The notes under the pieces were generated by a model. It was not told the origin of the DNA. It worked only from the letters and a program-made list of their open reading frames with translations, and did not search any database. The position numbers were made by a program, and so were the translations under genes. This document shows positions 12,160 through 26,385 of a stretch of DNA of 64,000 bases, piece by piece. Origin of the DNA: Phytophthora quininea (taxonomy: Eukaryota > Oomycota > Peronosporomycetes > Peronosporales > Peronosporaceae); the NCBI GenBank assembly GCA_011947345.1, contig JAAVTG010000452.1, positions 1 through 64,000 of the forward strand. Direction: 5' to 3'. Positions within the stretch are counted from its first letter, which is position 1, and every line of letters begins with the position of its first letter.

Positions 12160-12720
12160 CTAAGACCCGAGACTATATGCAGTTTTACAGGTAACCAGCC
12201 AGATCCTCGCGCAGCTCAGCATAGTCCGCTTGTCGCTCCAGATCCTTGTCTTCAGAGGCCTCGACTTAGATCTCCAGCTTCTCGATTGCACGTCCGTGAT
12301 GAAACTATTGAGTTTCGATGTCGCTAATGTCTTGCCGCACTCTGTCCGGTTCCAACTGAGCCAAAGGGAAATTGACTCCAATATCCTGTTGATGTCTTAG
12401 ATTTGAAGAAACTTGCGCTGGCGCTTCTGCCCAGTTCTTGTCGAAACGACGTACCATGACGAGCAGCACTGATGATACCGTGCCCGTCTTGCCCTCTCGG
12501 GTTTCGTTTGATTCCTTAGGCGACTTGAAATAGCACATGGAACACTACTGCCGTCGAGCCACGCAGCACTCGACGCCCTCAGCAATGGAGCGCTCGTGAA
12601 TCTGCATCTTATCGCCATTGAGAGACGCGCAGTAGCACGCTTTGTATCCGTTGAGTGTTTTGAACCAAAGTTCACTCGACGATATTAACGACTCGACAAA
12701 GCTGTTCCACACGTCACAAA
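12160..12720 (-). pseudogene. Uncharacterised coding remnant
   Basis: Three overlapping open frames (12675-12397, 12538-12305, 12381-12160) give protein-like segments: ELWFKTLNGYKACYCASLN and HERSIAEGVECCVARRQ, then a frame reading MCYFKSPKESNETREGKTG, and another reading VRRFDKNWAEAPAQVSSN. They probably form one old gene with two frame changes and a stop near 12545. I cannot assign a family. It lies just upstream of the gypsy element on the other strand. Confidence 0.33.
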
Positions 12721-13329
12721 ATGCGTCCGGCGGGTTGCCGAGAGTCTCCTGCTTCTTGTGCGTGCGGAAGAAGCGCTTCTGGAAGAAAACATCGATCAGC
12801 AGCTGTGCCCGGTTCTAATTCGGGTGGTAGGCGCTTGGGATCGCAACGTCCGTTAGTTCGAATACATCGAAAAGAGCTCTACCAGTCCCGTTCTTTTAAT
12901 GACCCGTCATCTCGGAGTGGTACTCTTCCAGCCAGGGACAGCGCGTGTGCGCCATACGCGAGCGGAACTAGTTGACCCCACTGGTGTGCACACCCCAGGA
13001 ACCTGACGAAAACGAGTCAAGAGGACGTCGCAACTGGTTGGAAACGTCATGGTAGGAGTTTTCATGTTTGTCTCTAAGCTTTATTCAATACAGTCTACAT
13101 TTTCTCAGGAAAATAACAAGTGCGTATTGTCTGCTTGGGCGCAAGAACTGTGAGGCCTTCAGGTATGGAGTGTCGGCACAGGTTCTGGCGGTACTACATG
13201 TAAATGTTGTGTGGGCTCCGTTGGCTAATGTGTATGGGTGTATCAATTACATATAACTGAATCGAGTGATCCATTCGTGGACTGTGTATGAGTGGTTTGA
13301 GTATTTCCGGTCGGACATGTATTGTTCTG

Positions 13330-15056
13330 TCGACATAATTCCTAAGCAAGCTGAGCTGTTCAGCCCACTAACAGCGCTATTGTCTCCGGCGAGGCCGTTC
13401 AAATGGTCCGTTCATCTACAACAAGCTTTAAAAACGTCAAGGTGGCACTGGCAAATGCAGTTCGACTGGCATTCCCGGAACCTGGCAGACCCTTCTGCGT
13501 CTACACTGACGCGTCGCAACTCCAGCTAGGGGCCGTGATCATGCAACATGACCGGCCTCTGATGTTCTGGTCGAAGAAGTGTAACCCAGCTGAAAGTCTT
13601 TACCCAACCAATCACCTGGAGCTCCTGAGTATCGTCCTACTGCTACATGAGTTTCGGAGTCTCCTTCTTGGACAAGAAAAACATCTTTTCACGGACCATT
13701 TAAATCTCATCTACTCCACGTTCCACGATGTGCACATGATGCGTGGCGTCTGGAGATAGAAGAGTACGGGTCGGTGTTTCACTACGTGCCAGGGCAGAAC
13801 AACGCCGTGGCCGACGCGCTTTCACGGCTCCCAACGACGGACGAAAAACTGGCTGAGTTGGAGGAGAGGAGTGAAGGGATAATGAGTAAGACCGAGCCCA
13901 GAAATCCCGACACCTCTGCGCAGAATAGAGCAGCGATGGACGCAGAGAGCGGAGAGCTCTTCAACTTTGACATGAAGCTACTGGCTAAGGTGCAGGACAA
14001 CGACGTATCGCTGTCCGAGACGTGTCAACGAGAACTGGGAGGTGTGCAGCTATAGATGGACCCCGAATCGAAGAAGGTGCTCGTGCCTAAAGCACTTCGT
14101 CGCAGGCTGCTGCAAACATATCACGAATGGTTATTTCACCCCGGCGCCAGCACCGTGAAAGCAACGATCAACCAGGTATTTACGTGGACCAACCTGGACA
14201 GTGACGTGACAAAACTAGTGGAAGCGCGCTTACTCTGCAGCAAGTCAAAGCACCCGACGGTTCGCTACGGCAAGTTGCCTGCCAAGTAAGCCGTTGCTTG
14301 GCCTTGGTACAAGATTGCAGTAGACTCGATTGGTCCTTACGGCAGACAGATGTTTCGAGCGCTCACCATTATCGATACCACGACCAGGCTGATTGAAATT
14401 CTTCCGGCACAAGACGGGACTAGCACGGAGGTGGCATTTTTGCTCGGCCGACATTAGCTCAACCGTTTTCCATGACCGGTGCGTTGCATTTACGACGCAG
14501 GAAGCGAGTTCAAAAAGGGGTTCTTTGAACAATTAGACAGCTATGGGATTGAGCATTCACCGACTACAGTAAGGAATCTACAAGCCAACGCCGTGATTGA
14601 ATGAATGCGACTTGTGATTGGAGACAAAATGCGCACGAAGACGATCAAAACCTTTGAGGACTGGGAGCAATTTCTCAACAACACCATCATTGCGCTTCGA
14701 GCGGTCCATCACTCAATCACGAAAACTTCTCCTGCTCAACAAGCAGCTCAACAAGCATTAGATAGAGACATGATCTTCGACATGAAGTACAAGACGGACT
14801 GAGTCGATGAGCACCGCCGCAAAGCAGACCAGATCAAGAAAACCAATGATCGTGGGAACTGCAAGCGTGTCAACTGGGAGTACACACCGGGCGACAAGGT
14901 GCTGCTCCGCCGCGACGCAGGCGTCCAATCGATGGCGCTACCGCTGTATGACGGACCGTGCGAGGTCATTGCAGTACAGGACACGGGGACGTTGACGCTT
15001 GACAAGGGGTGATACATCAAGAAGGTCAACATTCGTCGTGTTCGCCCCTGTAAGAC
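13330..15056 (+). mobile_element. Ty3/gypsy retrotransposon pol remnant (RT tail, RNase H, integrase)
   Basis: The remnant begins in the RT thumb (about 13330-13430). RNase H follows, with VYTDASQLQLGAV, NHLELLSIV and FTDHLNLIYS, and then ADALSRLP. The integrase zinc region starts near 14110 (HEWLFHPGAS). The integrase core has its first Asp in KIAVDSIGPYG (about 14315), its second in IYDAGSEF (about 14495), and an NAVIE block with the Glu (about 14590). A chromodomain-like linker follows (KVLLRRDAG). In-frame stops lie near 14053, 14287, 14456 and 14801, and a frame change lies near 13757. gag, protease, the RT palm and LTRs were not found. The element is clearly inactive and truncated. Confidence 0.85.
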
Positions 15057-15327
15057 ACAACGTGGAGGAGACCATAAGGACGCACGCAAGCTGTGACATG
15101 CCGACAAGACAACACGAGCAACTCTTGTCGACAGGCTGCTGGACGAAGGCTGCCATGATCAACGGTCAACAGGTGAGCTTGAAGTACAAAATCTCAAGCA
15201 CCGCCTACATATGGTTATGGTGGAAGTAGAGCAAGGAACCAGTCTCCACAGGTAGAGCAGAAGACTTGTTAACTTCTAAAGGCCAAATCCAATTCAGTTG
15301 CCATTTTACCACCAACATCACAGCAGC

Positions 15328-15543
15328 CTACCCACCGCGTGACATGACGACCAGGCCGATGGTCTCCTTGCCGACCTTCGAGATGCCACACATTTCGCAG
15401 AGAGTGCTTTGCCTTCCGGGTGGTAGGCGGCAGCGCAGTACGGGCAACGCACATCCGGCTCGCTGAGTGGTAATCCACGCCGTGCTCGTTGCGGGCCTCC
15501 TACTGCAGCACCTTGCGGGCTCCCTCCCGTCTACTTTATACAC
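15328..15543 (-). pseudogene. Fragment resembling the C-terminal tail of coatomer alpha (alpha-COP)
   Basis: Three adjoining frames give, in order, an amphipathic piece (GARKVLQ, stop, EARNEHGVDYHSAS), then PDVRCPYCAAAYHPEGKA, then CEMCGISKVGKETIGL, followed by a stop. A CPYC pair, a Pro-Glu spacer and a C-x2-C followed by I-x2-[IV]-G is the zinc-binding end of alpha-COP as I know it. The rest of that roughly 1200-residue protein is absent. The fragment carries a stop and two frame changes. Assignment rests on about 60 residues. Confidence 0.42.
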
Positions 15544-15639
15544 GCTATTTTTATATTTAGGCCTAGCGCAGATACATATAGAACTAGCGGGGCTAAAACG
15601 TCAATTCGCTTGGACTTCGCTGTGGGGAGTCAACGACGT

Positions 15640-16251
15640 GCGGCCCGAGCGGCTTGGGTGTGGTCGCAGGCTTTACGCCGAGCGGTGTGCCCAACGTGCG
15701 GTCGGAGATGTGTCCAAGGATGAAGCCCACAGAAGAAGCTTCCAACCAAAATGCCATCGGCTTGCACAATACCGACGCCATGGGCGATGGAAGCTTCTTG
15801 TACTCATTGGCGCTGGCCAGAGATCTCCCAGACGTCAAGTTGGTGGCCACGTCCCACGAGTGTAAGCTGTCGGTGGTGGAGACGCACCCGGATGGAGAGA
15901 AGATCCTGGAGGAGCTCAACGCCATGCCGCACGTGACGGCGCTGCACCAAGTGGACAATACTGCTGGCCAGCAGGTGCAGAAGTTGACCGCGCCATTTGG
16001 AGCTTCCCGTGTGTCCGAGTGCAAAGCGGCGCCGACGGACAGGACCAGGAGATGGAGGTGACTGTTTCGCGGTCGTTGGCGCAGTGGTGACGGAGACGGG
16101 CGTGACGCACAAGACCAAGGCTCCGTTCGGCCAGTGGGGGATCGAGAAGATTGCTGCTAGCAACAAACTTCGGCACCAGCCGTCCGTCGTCTTCGACCGC
16201 TGTCTGTATCCAGGTTACACCAACAATAAAGTCCTGGACAAGAAATCCTAA
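15640..16251 (+). pseudogene. BMT5-like (DUF2431) rRNA methyltransferase-like fragment with internal deletion
   Basis: The family carries a Rossmann methyltransferase domain that modifies 25S rRNA uridine in yeast (Bmt5). The N-terminal nucleotide-binding half is visible at 15770-15960: GDGSFLYSLALARDL, KLVATSHECKLSVVETH, and then VTALHQVDNTAG. The C-terminal half is visible at 16080-16250: VTETGVTHKTKAPFGQWGIE and CLYPGYTNNKVLDKKS. The middle of the fold, including the expected Asn-Phe-Pro-His motif, is missing between about 15990 and 16070, where the frame also changes. This is a deleted copy or a badly sequenced gene. The neighbours are other gene fragments, which favours deletion. Confidence 0.57.
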
Positions 16252-16815
16252 CCTATATCGGTCGCCGGTGCGGCCGGAGGTGTGCACATCGCGGCGGAAA
16301 CCAAACCTGAAATCACAACGGAGGCAGGCATCGGTGCGCCAACGAAGAGCGCGACGGTGATATGTATCGAATCAGACAGAATTGGTGCAGATGATTTTTG
16401 ACGGCATATTCGGCGAGGAAGTCGCTCATGCCGATTTGACACACGAATCAGCAGCACATGCTCTCACCACGGAACAGAAAAATATGACGATGAATTTGAC
16501 GAGATTTTTGCGGATCCCCAGAAGCAACAGTCAGCCTCCGAAGCTAGCGACGGTGTGGTGAAGAAAGGATTCTCTGGCCCTGATGTGCCTGATGCGTTCT
16601 TGTCAAAGTTATCGGGGAAAGAAGCAAGGTTCTTTCAGCTCAGCGGAGCAGCAAGTATCTGTTCGCACAGGAACGCCAGCCTCCAGTTTCACCTTCGACG
16701 ACGGCAGTTAAAATGCCTGTACGTGTTTCATTCAGAATTAACGCATTTAAATGTTCATTGTCTACTCGCTTCCTTGTTGCCACTGTCATTTCTGCCGCTG
16801 AACTTGCGTCGACCC
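16252..16815. other. No assignable gene
   Basis: A weak acidic open stretch near 16470-16560 (YDDEFDEIFADPQ) reads like protein but has no family signature and no clear start. Nothing else was seen. Confidence 0.4.
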
Positions 16816-16816
16816 A

Positions 16817-17300
16817 CTAGCAATTACGGACTTCGAGGCTGATCTTTTCTTTTCTTCTACCTGTTGAAGCTTCATGCTTCACTTGAACGTGTTGAAGTCG
16901 CGGGCTTCTAGAGCGCGTTGAAGCAGCGTCACATCTCGTCGCAGTTCGAGCGTTGAGCAGCAATGTCGCCCGTTTCAGCTGGAAGCTCCGTGAGCTTGTC
17001 GTCGCGTAGAGTGAAGATACTAACTTGTTCTGGATGTTCTCCTTGGAGTGGCCCACCATGAAGCACATAATCGCCTTAGGGATGAGATCCAAGAAGTATT
17101 TTTCGTCTCCTATCAGAGCGACGATGTAGACGTGCTCACCTACATGCCGCGCACACGTGTGCGACTGGATTTGAACACTCAGCTGTAGTATGGCAGAATA
17201 GCAGCAAAGAATGCTGGCTCAGCTCTGACAAATTGTGTGACCAGCTCACTCAACAGCTTGGACGATGAAACAAACGTCTCTCATGCCACGTGATCCTCTT
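16817..17300 (-). pseudogene. Dynamin-family C-terminal fragment (stalk/GED)
   Basis: Dynamins are membrane-scission GTPases. The best piece, near 17090-17010, reads LIPKAIMCFMVGHSKENIQ followed by NKLVSSLY, a very recognisable GTPase effector domain motif. A stalk-like piece (LLSELVTQFVRAEPAFFAAIL) lies upstream at about 17270-17190 in another frame. After LY the frame changes, and the continuing GED (ELPAETGDIAAQRSNCDEM) runs into TGA and then TAG. The GTPase domain is absent. It is a truncated, stop-containing copy beside other gene shards. Confidence 0.6.
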
Positions 17301-17504
17301 TGAGCGTCATGCACTACTGGCAGCAGCTCTGGTATCTTGATATTTTGTGGGGATCACGACGCGTTATCAATGTTTCGCGTCGACTGCTCGTCCCCACCGA
17401 AATTCGAGGCAAGCAGCTGGGCATGATATACATACATATCCAACACGTTTTGAGCTGCGCACATGCCACCGATCGTGCTGAAGACAATCGAGGAGTAGAT
17501 TGGG

Positions 17505-17699
17505 CTAGCTGCCAATTAGTTGCGTTGCCACTTGGCCAAATGTGCTTGTTTCGCTCCAATATCTGTTGGCGTTAGACAGTGTGCATGTAGCCACGATATC
17601 TCCCAGCACATAGCCAACTAGAGATCCATGCGCAACCTGGTGAACGTGTTCACTCCAAGTCTTGTTGTGTTCCGCTCTCGCCGCTGCTGTCGTCAGCAC
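17505..17699 (-). other. Short open frame, unassigned
   Basis: A 64-codon frame contains AHGSLVGYVLGDIVATCTLS, which looks protein-like. It lies upstream of the dynamin shard on the same strand, but I cannot connect it to that family. It may be chance or a further gene fragment. Confidence 0.2.
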
Positions 17700-17988
17700 A
17701 TCTCAAGGCAGCCGTCTCCGGCTATCAGCGCGATTGGAATGCCCGCATTCCGAGTAAAATGGCGGACAAAAAAACAGCTTTTGTTGCCTGCATTTGCATT
17801 TCTGCCAATGGATGGCATTTGCGGAGAGTGTCCGCTGCTAAGCTTGACTGGGATAATGCGACTGTCTTGCAAAAACGAGGGGGAAGGTGGTGGCCGCGGC
17901 ACACTAGCAAGAAGAAACCTCCCGGCCCACACAGCGAGGGCACACGTGAGTGAGGTGCTGGCAGAGTCTTCCCCCGTACTGGACAGAC

Positions 17989-20433
17989 ATGTCGCTATTC
18001 TCCGCCATGGCCGACGAGGGCTCCGTGTGGGCGCAGGGCTCGTCGCTCTTCAACATCTCGAGCCCGCTCAACGACCTGCTGGAGAAGGACGACTTTACGC
18101 TGCAGGACGTCCTGCAGGAGGACGAGCTCGTGCAGGAGGTCAAGACCCGCAACACCAAGCTGCTCGAGTTGTACGTCGTTCTCCCTCTCTACAGGAAGAA
18201 TCTTCTTCTTGCAAATATCTAATAAGATCCTACTCAGTCTGTCGCAGGAGGAAGTGCTGCAGAAGCTCGTCGAGTACGTGGTGCGCACGCCCGAGGACGC
18301 GTCGGACGACCTGCGCACGCTCAAGTACCCGTACATGTCGTGCGAGGTCATCTGCTGCGACATCACGAGCATCACCGACACGCTGGTCAAGGTGTCGGAC
18401 GGCAAGCTCATCGAGACGCTGTTCGAGTTCCTGTACCAGACGCAGCCGCTGGACCCGCGACTGGCTGGCTACTTTGAGAAGATCGTAACCATGTTGATGG
18501 TGCGCAAGCCGCAGGAGATGACGGCGCTCATGAACAAGAACAGCGAGCCGCTGCTCCAGGGTTTCACGCGCCACGTCGCCAGCTTCTCCATCGCCGAGCT
18601 GCTCAAGCGGCTGCTGCAGCCCTACCAGGCTGACTATATGGACGACTGCATGGACTTCCCCGGCATGAGCATGGGCTTCCCGCCTTCCAACAGTTGGTAC
18701 GGCGCGGACGACGACGACGGACTGAGCGGTAGTGGCACCCCACGGCCAATAAGGACAAGCAGCTCATCTGGCAGTCCGAACCCACAGTCGTGGACTTGCT
18801 GCTGGAGAATCTAACCAACGCTGAAGCAGATAGTGACGCGCATAAGCACACATCTGAGGTGCTAGTGGACATTATTCACTGCGGAACGCGTGCGCAGCAG
18901 AGCGACCCGGCGTCACCCGCGAGTTCCAGCGCGCCCGTGTCGTTTGCACTGCTAGAACATTTGGAGACGAAAGAAGTGGCCGAGAAACTCGTGAAATTGG
19001 CAGTCCCCGAGGACGGCGCGGCGCCGTGCTCGTCATCCATGACAGGAGCGATCTCGGTGCTCAGCGCGCTGCTGTCCCGTGCGACCAATGCGCAGTACTG
19101 CGCGACGGACGAGATGCCGCCTGCTGTGGCCAGCGCGGTTGACCACCTGCCCAAGATTTGTGCGATCCTGAACGGCAGCGATGACGCTGGCGTGATCTGC
19201 AATCAGCGCCACCAGGAAGTGCCGCGTCTGGGGCTGAAGCGGCTAAAACTTGTTGGTCTGGTGGTGCTTCTCATGCAGTCAAAGTACCAGAAGGTCGACA
19301 TCGCACTGCTGGAGCAGCACGCGATTGAGATCTGCCTGGACCTGTTTTTCAAGTTTGAATCGGTCAACATGCTCCACGCAGACGTCGAGAGCATGGTGAT
19401 CGGCATCTTAGAAAGTGGCAGTCACGAATTGCTCGTTGGTTTAGTGAAGGAAGCTCGCCTGTTGCCACGAATCCTAGACGCGCACAAGAAGAACGACGAA
19501 GCCACGACGGAGGCCAAAGGCTTCTCGCTCGGATACGTCGGCCATCTGCACCGAATTTGCAACATGCTGATGACCATGTTGGAGGATGTGCGAGGTAGTA
19601 CAAATGACGAGGGCTCGCTGAACGAAATGCGGCACGCGGACACTGTGCTGGAGCTGTTTGAAGAGGACGAGGCGACGTGGAAACAGTGGGAGGAGCTGTC
19701 GACGAAGGTGCTGGCCCCCATTTATGAGCGGGAGCGCCTTCCACTGGGTGGTGTGACGATCGGACAGGGCAGTGAAGACCCGTACTCGGTCATGGGGTTC
19801 AACCAGAACGACGAGCTGCTAAACGCTCAGTTTGCTGAGATGTTGGGCGCCTCGGGCTTTGGCGCCGACCCCAACGGCTTCGATACAGACTTTGACGTTA
19901 AGGACAACGACACACCCATGTTACCAGAGATTATGAACGACAGCAGCAGCAGCGAGGAAGAAGACGAGGAGGAGCTGGCGAGACAGGAAAGTAACGCCCC
20001 TAAGCAGGGTGAGGGCAGCGAGGGCACCGACCGCTGGGCGAACTTCGAGTCTGGCGCCAGTTGGGCCAATTTCGAAGACACTTTTGAGGACGTTCCGTTC
20101 GAACCGATTCCGATGGATAGTGAGGATTTTGAGGACGAAGGGGTGCCTCCTCCTGTGACGACAGCGGACCTCGCCGTGCCTGTCGGTGGAGTTGCAACGG
20201 CGACACCTGCTCCTGCATCTACAGAGCCTGCAGCCGCTGAGGCAGCACCCGCAGCAGCGGAAGAAACGACTCCAGTGGCGGCTACTGAGACAACGGAGGC
20301 TGTTGCTGAAGCTGCGACGGAGGAGACGACGGACGAGAGTAGCGCGGTTAGCACTTCGGAGGAAACGCCTAGTTCAGACGCTGGCGCGGTAGAAGCCGAT
20401 ACCCCAGAGAAAGCTGCGGAGGCGCAGACGTGA
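17989..20433 (+). CDS. SAPS-domain regulatory subunit of PP6/Sit4 phosphatase
   Basis: SAPS proteins bind the PP6/Sit4 catalytic subunit and direct it to cell-cycle and trafficking substrates. The start is ATG 17989 (MSLFSAMADEGSVWAQGS; a second Met lies at 18007). Exon 1 ends at 18170; the intron is 18171-18237 (GTACGT..CAG); exon 2 is 18238-20433. The SAPS core is clear: LLEKDDFTLQDVLQEDELVQE, then LSQEEVLQKLVEYV, YMSCEVICCDI and FLYQTQPLDPRLAGYFEKIV. An acidic and Ala/Thr-rich tail follows (SSSEEEDEEEL; WANFES and WANFED repeats). The frame changes once at the CCCC of 18738-18741; one extra C makes the spliced length 793 codons. The gene converges on the DDX42 gene with a 243-bp gap. Confidence 0.9.
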
Positions 20434-20676
20434 ATTGACAGACAATAGATTCGCTCATTGATGGGGCGCAGCAACGTGAAAGTGACGGGCACCTCTCGGC
20501 TCCTTACCTGCCGTCGCCCCAGTCTATAGTTTTGGTAATGTCCTTGTGCATTCCCCGTTGCGTGTACGTATAGGTAGCGATAAATATTCTCAATTCACAC
20601 AAGAATGGCACGTGCCATTCATCGCATTAAACTCGTTTGCACATGGTAACATCCTTGTTGGTGGACTTGTAGGACA

Positions 20677-23419
<2,743 letters not shown>

Positions 23420-23886
23420 CTATGGCTAAAAATTGAAAATGCTGCAAACTATTTTCAAAATTAAAATTTATGTGACGTGTGGTAATAATGTGTGACGTGT
23501 GAAATGCAAATGGCATCCTGAAGAATTCGACGTATAGCAATGATAGAACGCGATGATATCGTCGGTATTCGGCGATTCTCAAAGCTACAGAAGAGATGAA
23601 TGGCCTTGTAACAGGAGCGAGGAGGTCTCACTAGTATAAAAAGCCCGACCAAAATCCGACCCTACCAGTATTCGACCCCAATAAAAATCTTTCGGCCAGA
23701 AAACTTTGCGCTTTGAAATCAGATTACCAGACTGACCTTTGTGCTGGAAATGTAGCACATTGCCGACGATGTTGGACTAATACCCTTTTTTAGGGGGATC
23801 AATGTTCCCGTAGACTTATCATCTCCATTGGAATGCCACGCGCTATTCTTGCGGGTCCGTTAAACTGGCTAGTAAGATCGGCGGCA
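23420..23886. other. Intergenic, no gene seen
   Basis: Spacer between the helicase start and the 3' end of the first CRN. Short frames only. Confidence 0.5.
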
Positions 23887-25772
23887 TTAAGCGAGTTTTC
23901 CAACGTACTGGTTCATCTCAATTTCCTCGTCTTCTATTGCTGGGGTCTTCCCGTCCGTGTACTCAACGGTGAAATCGTCGAAAATGTCGTCGGAGACGAT
24001 GAAGAGAAGGGTATGCACAAAGCCTCGAAAGTCGTGGCGACTCGACAAGTCTTGGTATACCTTTTCCAATAGTTGGTAGTAGTCAATCGGACGTTCTCCG
24101 GCCACTGTAGACTGAATGCAGATGACCGGTTCATCGCCAACCAGCAAGCCATCAATCGCTGGAAAACTCTTCGACAGAGGAATGTACAGCGCATTTTCCC
24201 TTTGACTTCCGACAATTCTTGAATGATCTTGAACGTGGCATTGCGCGAAATAAAGTGCTCGGTAGTTCCGGAATCATCCCCTCGTAAAGGTCTCAGGCAA
24301 AACTTACGGAAAACAAGTCCATTTAGCAGCGTTTCCTCGACATCTTTTGATCGCCACAACTGCAGATCATCCGGCCACGGGGACTTTAACAACTTGCGCA
24401 AATCATCAGCTTCGTGAATATTAAAGCGATTAGTGAGGGTAGTTAGTACCAACAAAGAAGCGCATGTGAATTCACAACAGCCAGGTAACTCCTCCTTTCG
24501 AGTGCAATGGAATACATCGTGCATCCACTCGTTAGGCAGTACGCGACCAAACAGCATTTTCTCCAGCCCACTGACATTGTAAGGAATATGAGCGGTCACC
24601 ATTTGTATTAAACTTTTGAGGCTATCTCACGACGAGAACAAGAATCTCGGATTGCCGCCAACGACTTTAAATCTCCGTAAAAAGTCGTCTTGATTATCAT
24701 ATTCCACTGCATCGGCGAGACTTTGACACTCAAATTTGCTCCACGGATTCACAAACACCTTGAAACAATTGTCTTTCTCGAAGTGATGGAAATGTTCGGG
24801 ATATGTACCAGCAAACACGTACGAATAGAGGAATTCATTGTATAATGCTCCAGCGTCGTTGCCATCAAATAAACCTCGGTATGTTGCTCCTCGGAACGGT
24901 CTTCCGGAAACCTCGCAGCAATTCGTCTCTGCGATCCAAGTGAAGTAGTAAATCCTCGAAGAATTAAACAGACGGAAGGCGACATCTTTCCTCTCCGTCA
25001 GGAACACCAGCAGCATGAACACTGCAAAAACAGATTTCCCGAGACCAGGGCTGCCGACGACGAGAGCTCAGCTGATTCTCTTCGTAGACTCCAATTTCCT
25101 CTCGATCATCGCGTAAAGAGCCCAATACTCTTGTCGGATGTACAATCCGTTGTAGAAACTAGTTCCCAAAATTGTATTTAGCAATTTCAATAACGTGCCC
25201 GCCACCAGGTCGGACTCACGATCCAGTCGTTGGCCAATCGAGATAATTGCTTCCAACCCTTCCTTCCAAAATGGATCAATGGCGTCCAATTCATCATCAA
25301 CTCTCTCTTTGGTGCCTGCGGTCGTCTCGACCGCTGCGCTGTTGGGAACCACCACCAGCACGTGTATCTGGCCCAAAGTCGGCTCCTTTTCCCCCAACCA
25401 TAAGAATAACCAGGAAACAAGTTAAGCATCTGAATCAACCAAAGTTGGCTCCTTCATTCCGGCGAGCACCGTTTTGAGGTCACTTTTGGTCTCCAGTTGA
25501 CTGTCTTGTAGAAGAGCGCTGACGTGGGAGCTCTTCTCTCCACGCTTCAATAGCTCCACATCTTTGGACGCGGACGGCAGCCACTCGTCATTAGCTTGCG
25601 TCTTCTTGGCCAGAAAGAGCAGCAGACTGTCTGCGTCCACCGCTTTCGTGTCGTTCTGGTGTTTGTCCTTGATCTTATTCTTCAACTCCTCCACTAACGT
25701 ACTTGAGTCAATCTCCACTGGGAACACACTCCCCACAGTCCCATGGATAGGTGAAGCAGCAATAGCACACAC
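23887..25772 (-). pseudogene. Crinkler (CRN) effector gene, broken copy 1
   Basis: CRNs are modular oomycete effectors that enter host cells and act mostly in nuclei. The N-terminal module (25772-25422) has the ubiquitin-like start region, the translocation-associated LLLFLAK motif, and a following Trp-Leu-Pro and Gly segment. After it comes a linker (25397-25068), a P-loop (GSPGLGKS near 25045) and an aromatic-rich C-terminal domain continuing to 23887. Breaks: the usual initiator Met position reads GTG; TAA at 25422-25424 is followed by a near-repeat of the KEPTL segment; TGA at 25068-25070 and 24627-24629; and a frame change near 24175. Both TGAs could be CGA-to-TGA changes. It is probably a pseudogene, though errors cannot be excluded. 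Confidence 0.75.
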
Positions 25773-25866
25773 GAGTCACCACAGCGATCTCTGATGAAAA
25801 GTGACTGCTTCCACACGAAAGATGTGGTCATGTTCGGATATATGGCTACATCAGCAACTTTCCTTT

Positions 25867-26307
25867 CTACGACTCGGTAGTCGCATTCGACATCTCACTG
25901 CCGTCGATGGGGTCGGTCCAGTTGCTTGATGTGTTGTCTTCGATTAGTACGACGTTGCTCTCCTTCTTCTTGCATTGGTCGACGAATTTCTTGACTGCGT
26001 ACTTGGAGTTTGGCATGGCCAGGAACGACTTGATAAGGATCCTCGTTTGCGGCTCCACTCCCGTCTCGGTCAACTTGATGAACGTCTCGTAGTTAGCCTC
26101 TAGACCACAAAAGCTGTCCTTGTAGTAGCCCATCGAGCCGTCCCAGCTGACCTTTCGCTCCGTGTGCCAGCCGCGTGATATGCTCCACCCCGAACAGAGG
26201 TCAATGCGGACGCACTCCATCGGTGGCGCGTCGAACGTGAGCGTCGAGTTGTCTTCCAGGACGATGCCAGCCCTGGGGATGTCCGTTTCCTGCATTGGTA
26301 AATTCAA
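25867..26307 (-). CDS. Hypothetical protein, unrecognised
   Basis: A 146-codon open frame. The first ATG may be false, because an acceptor-like CAATGCAG lies just before codon 7 (26290-26296). Visible blocks are TLTFDAPPMECVRIDL, SWDGSMGYYKDSF and KKFVDQCKKKESNVVLIED. There is no signal peptide or transmembrane segment. It lies between the CRN and the GFA gene on the same strand. A splice from the GFA gene was considered, but no donor gives a matching phase. Confidence 0.42.
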   Translation of the reverse strand: MNLPMQETDIPRAGIVLEDNSTLTFDAPPMECVRIDLCSGWSISRGWHTERKVSWDGSMGYYKDSFCGLEANYETFIKLTETGVEPQTRILIKSFLAMPNSKYAVKKFVDQCKKKESNVVLIEDNTSSNWTDPIDGSEMSNATTES

Positions 26308-26385
26308 GAAATGACAAGGCAGAGCACGGTGGAATTGAAATTGATTTACTATCGACGGTGTTCACACCATCCAACACTCGTTGCG

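Noticed and set aside
18230..18574. Minus-strand frame of 114 codons
   Set aside because: Shadow of the SAPS core.
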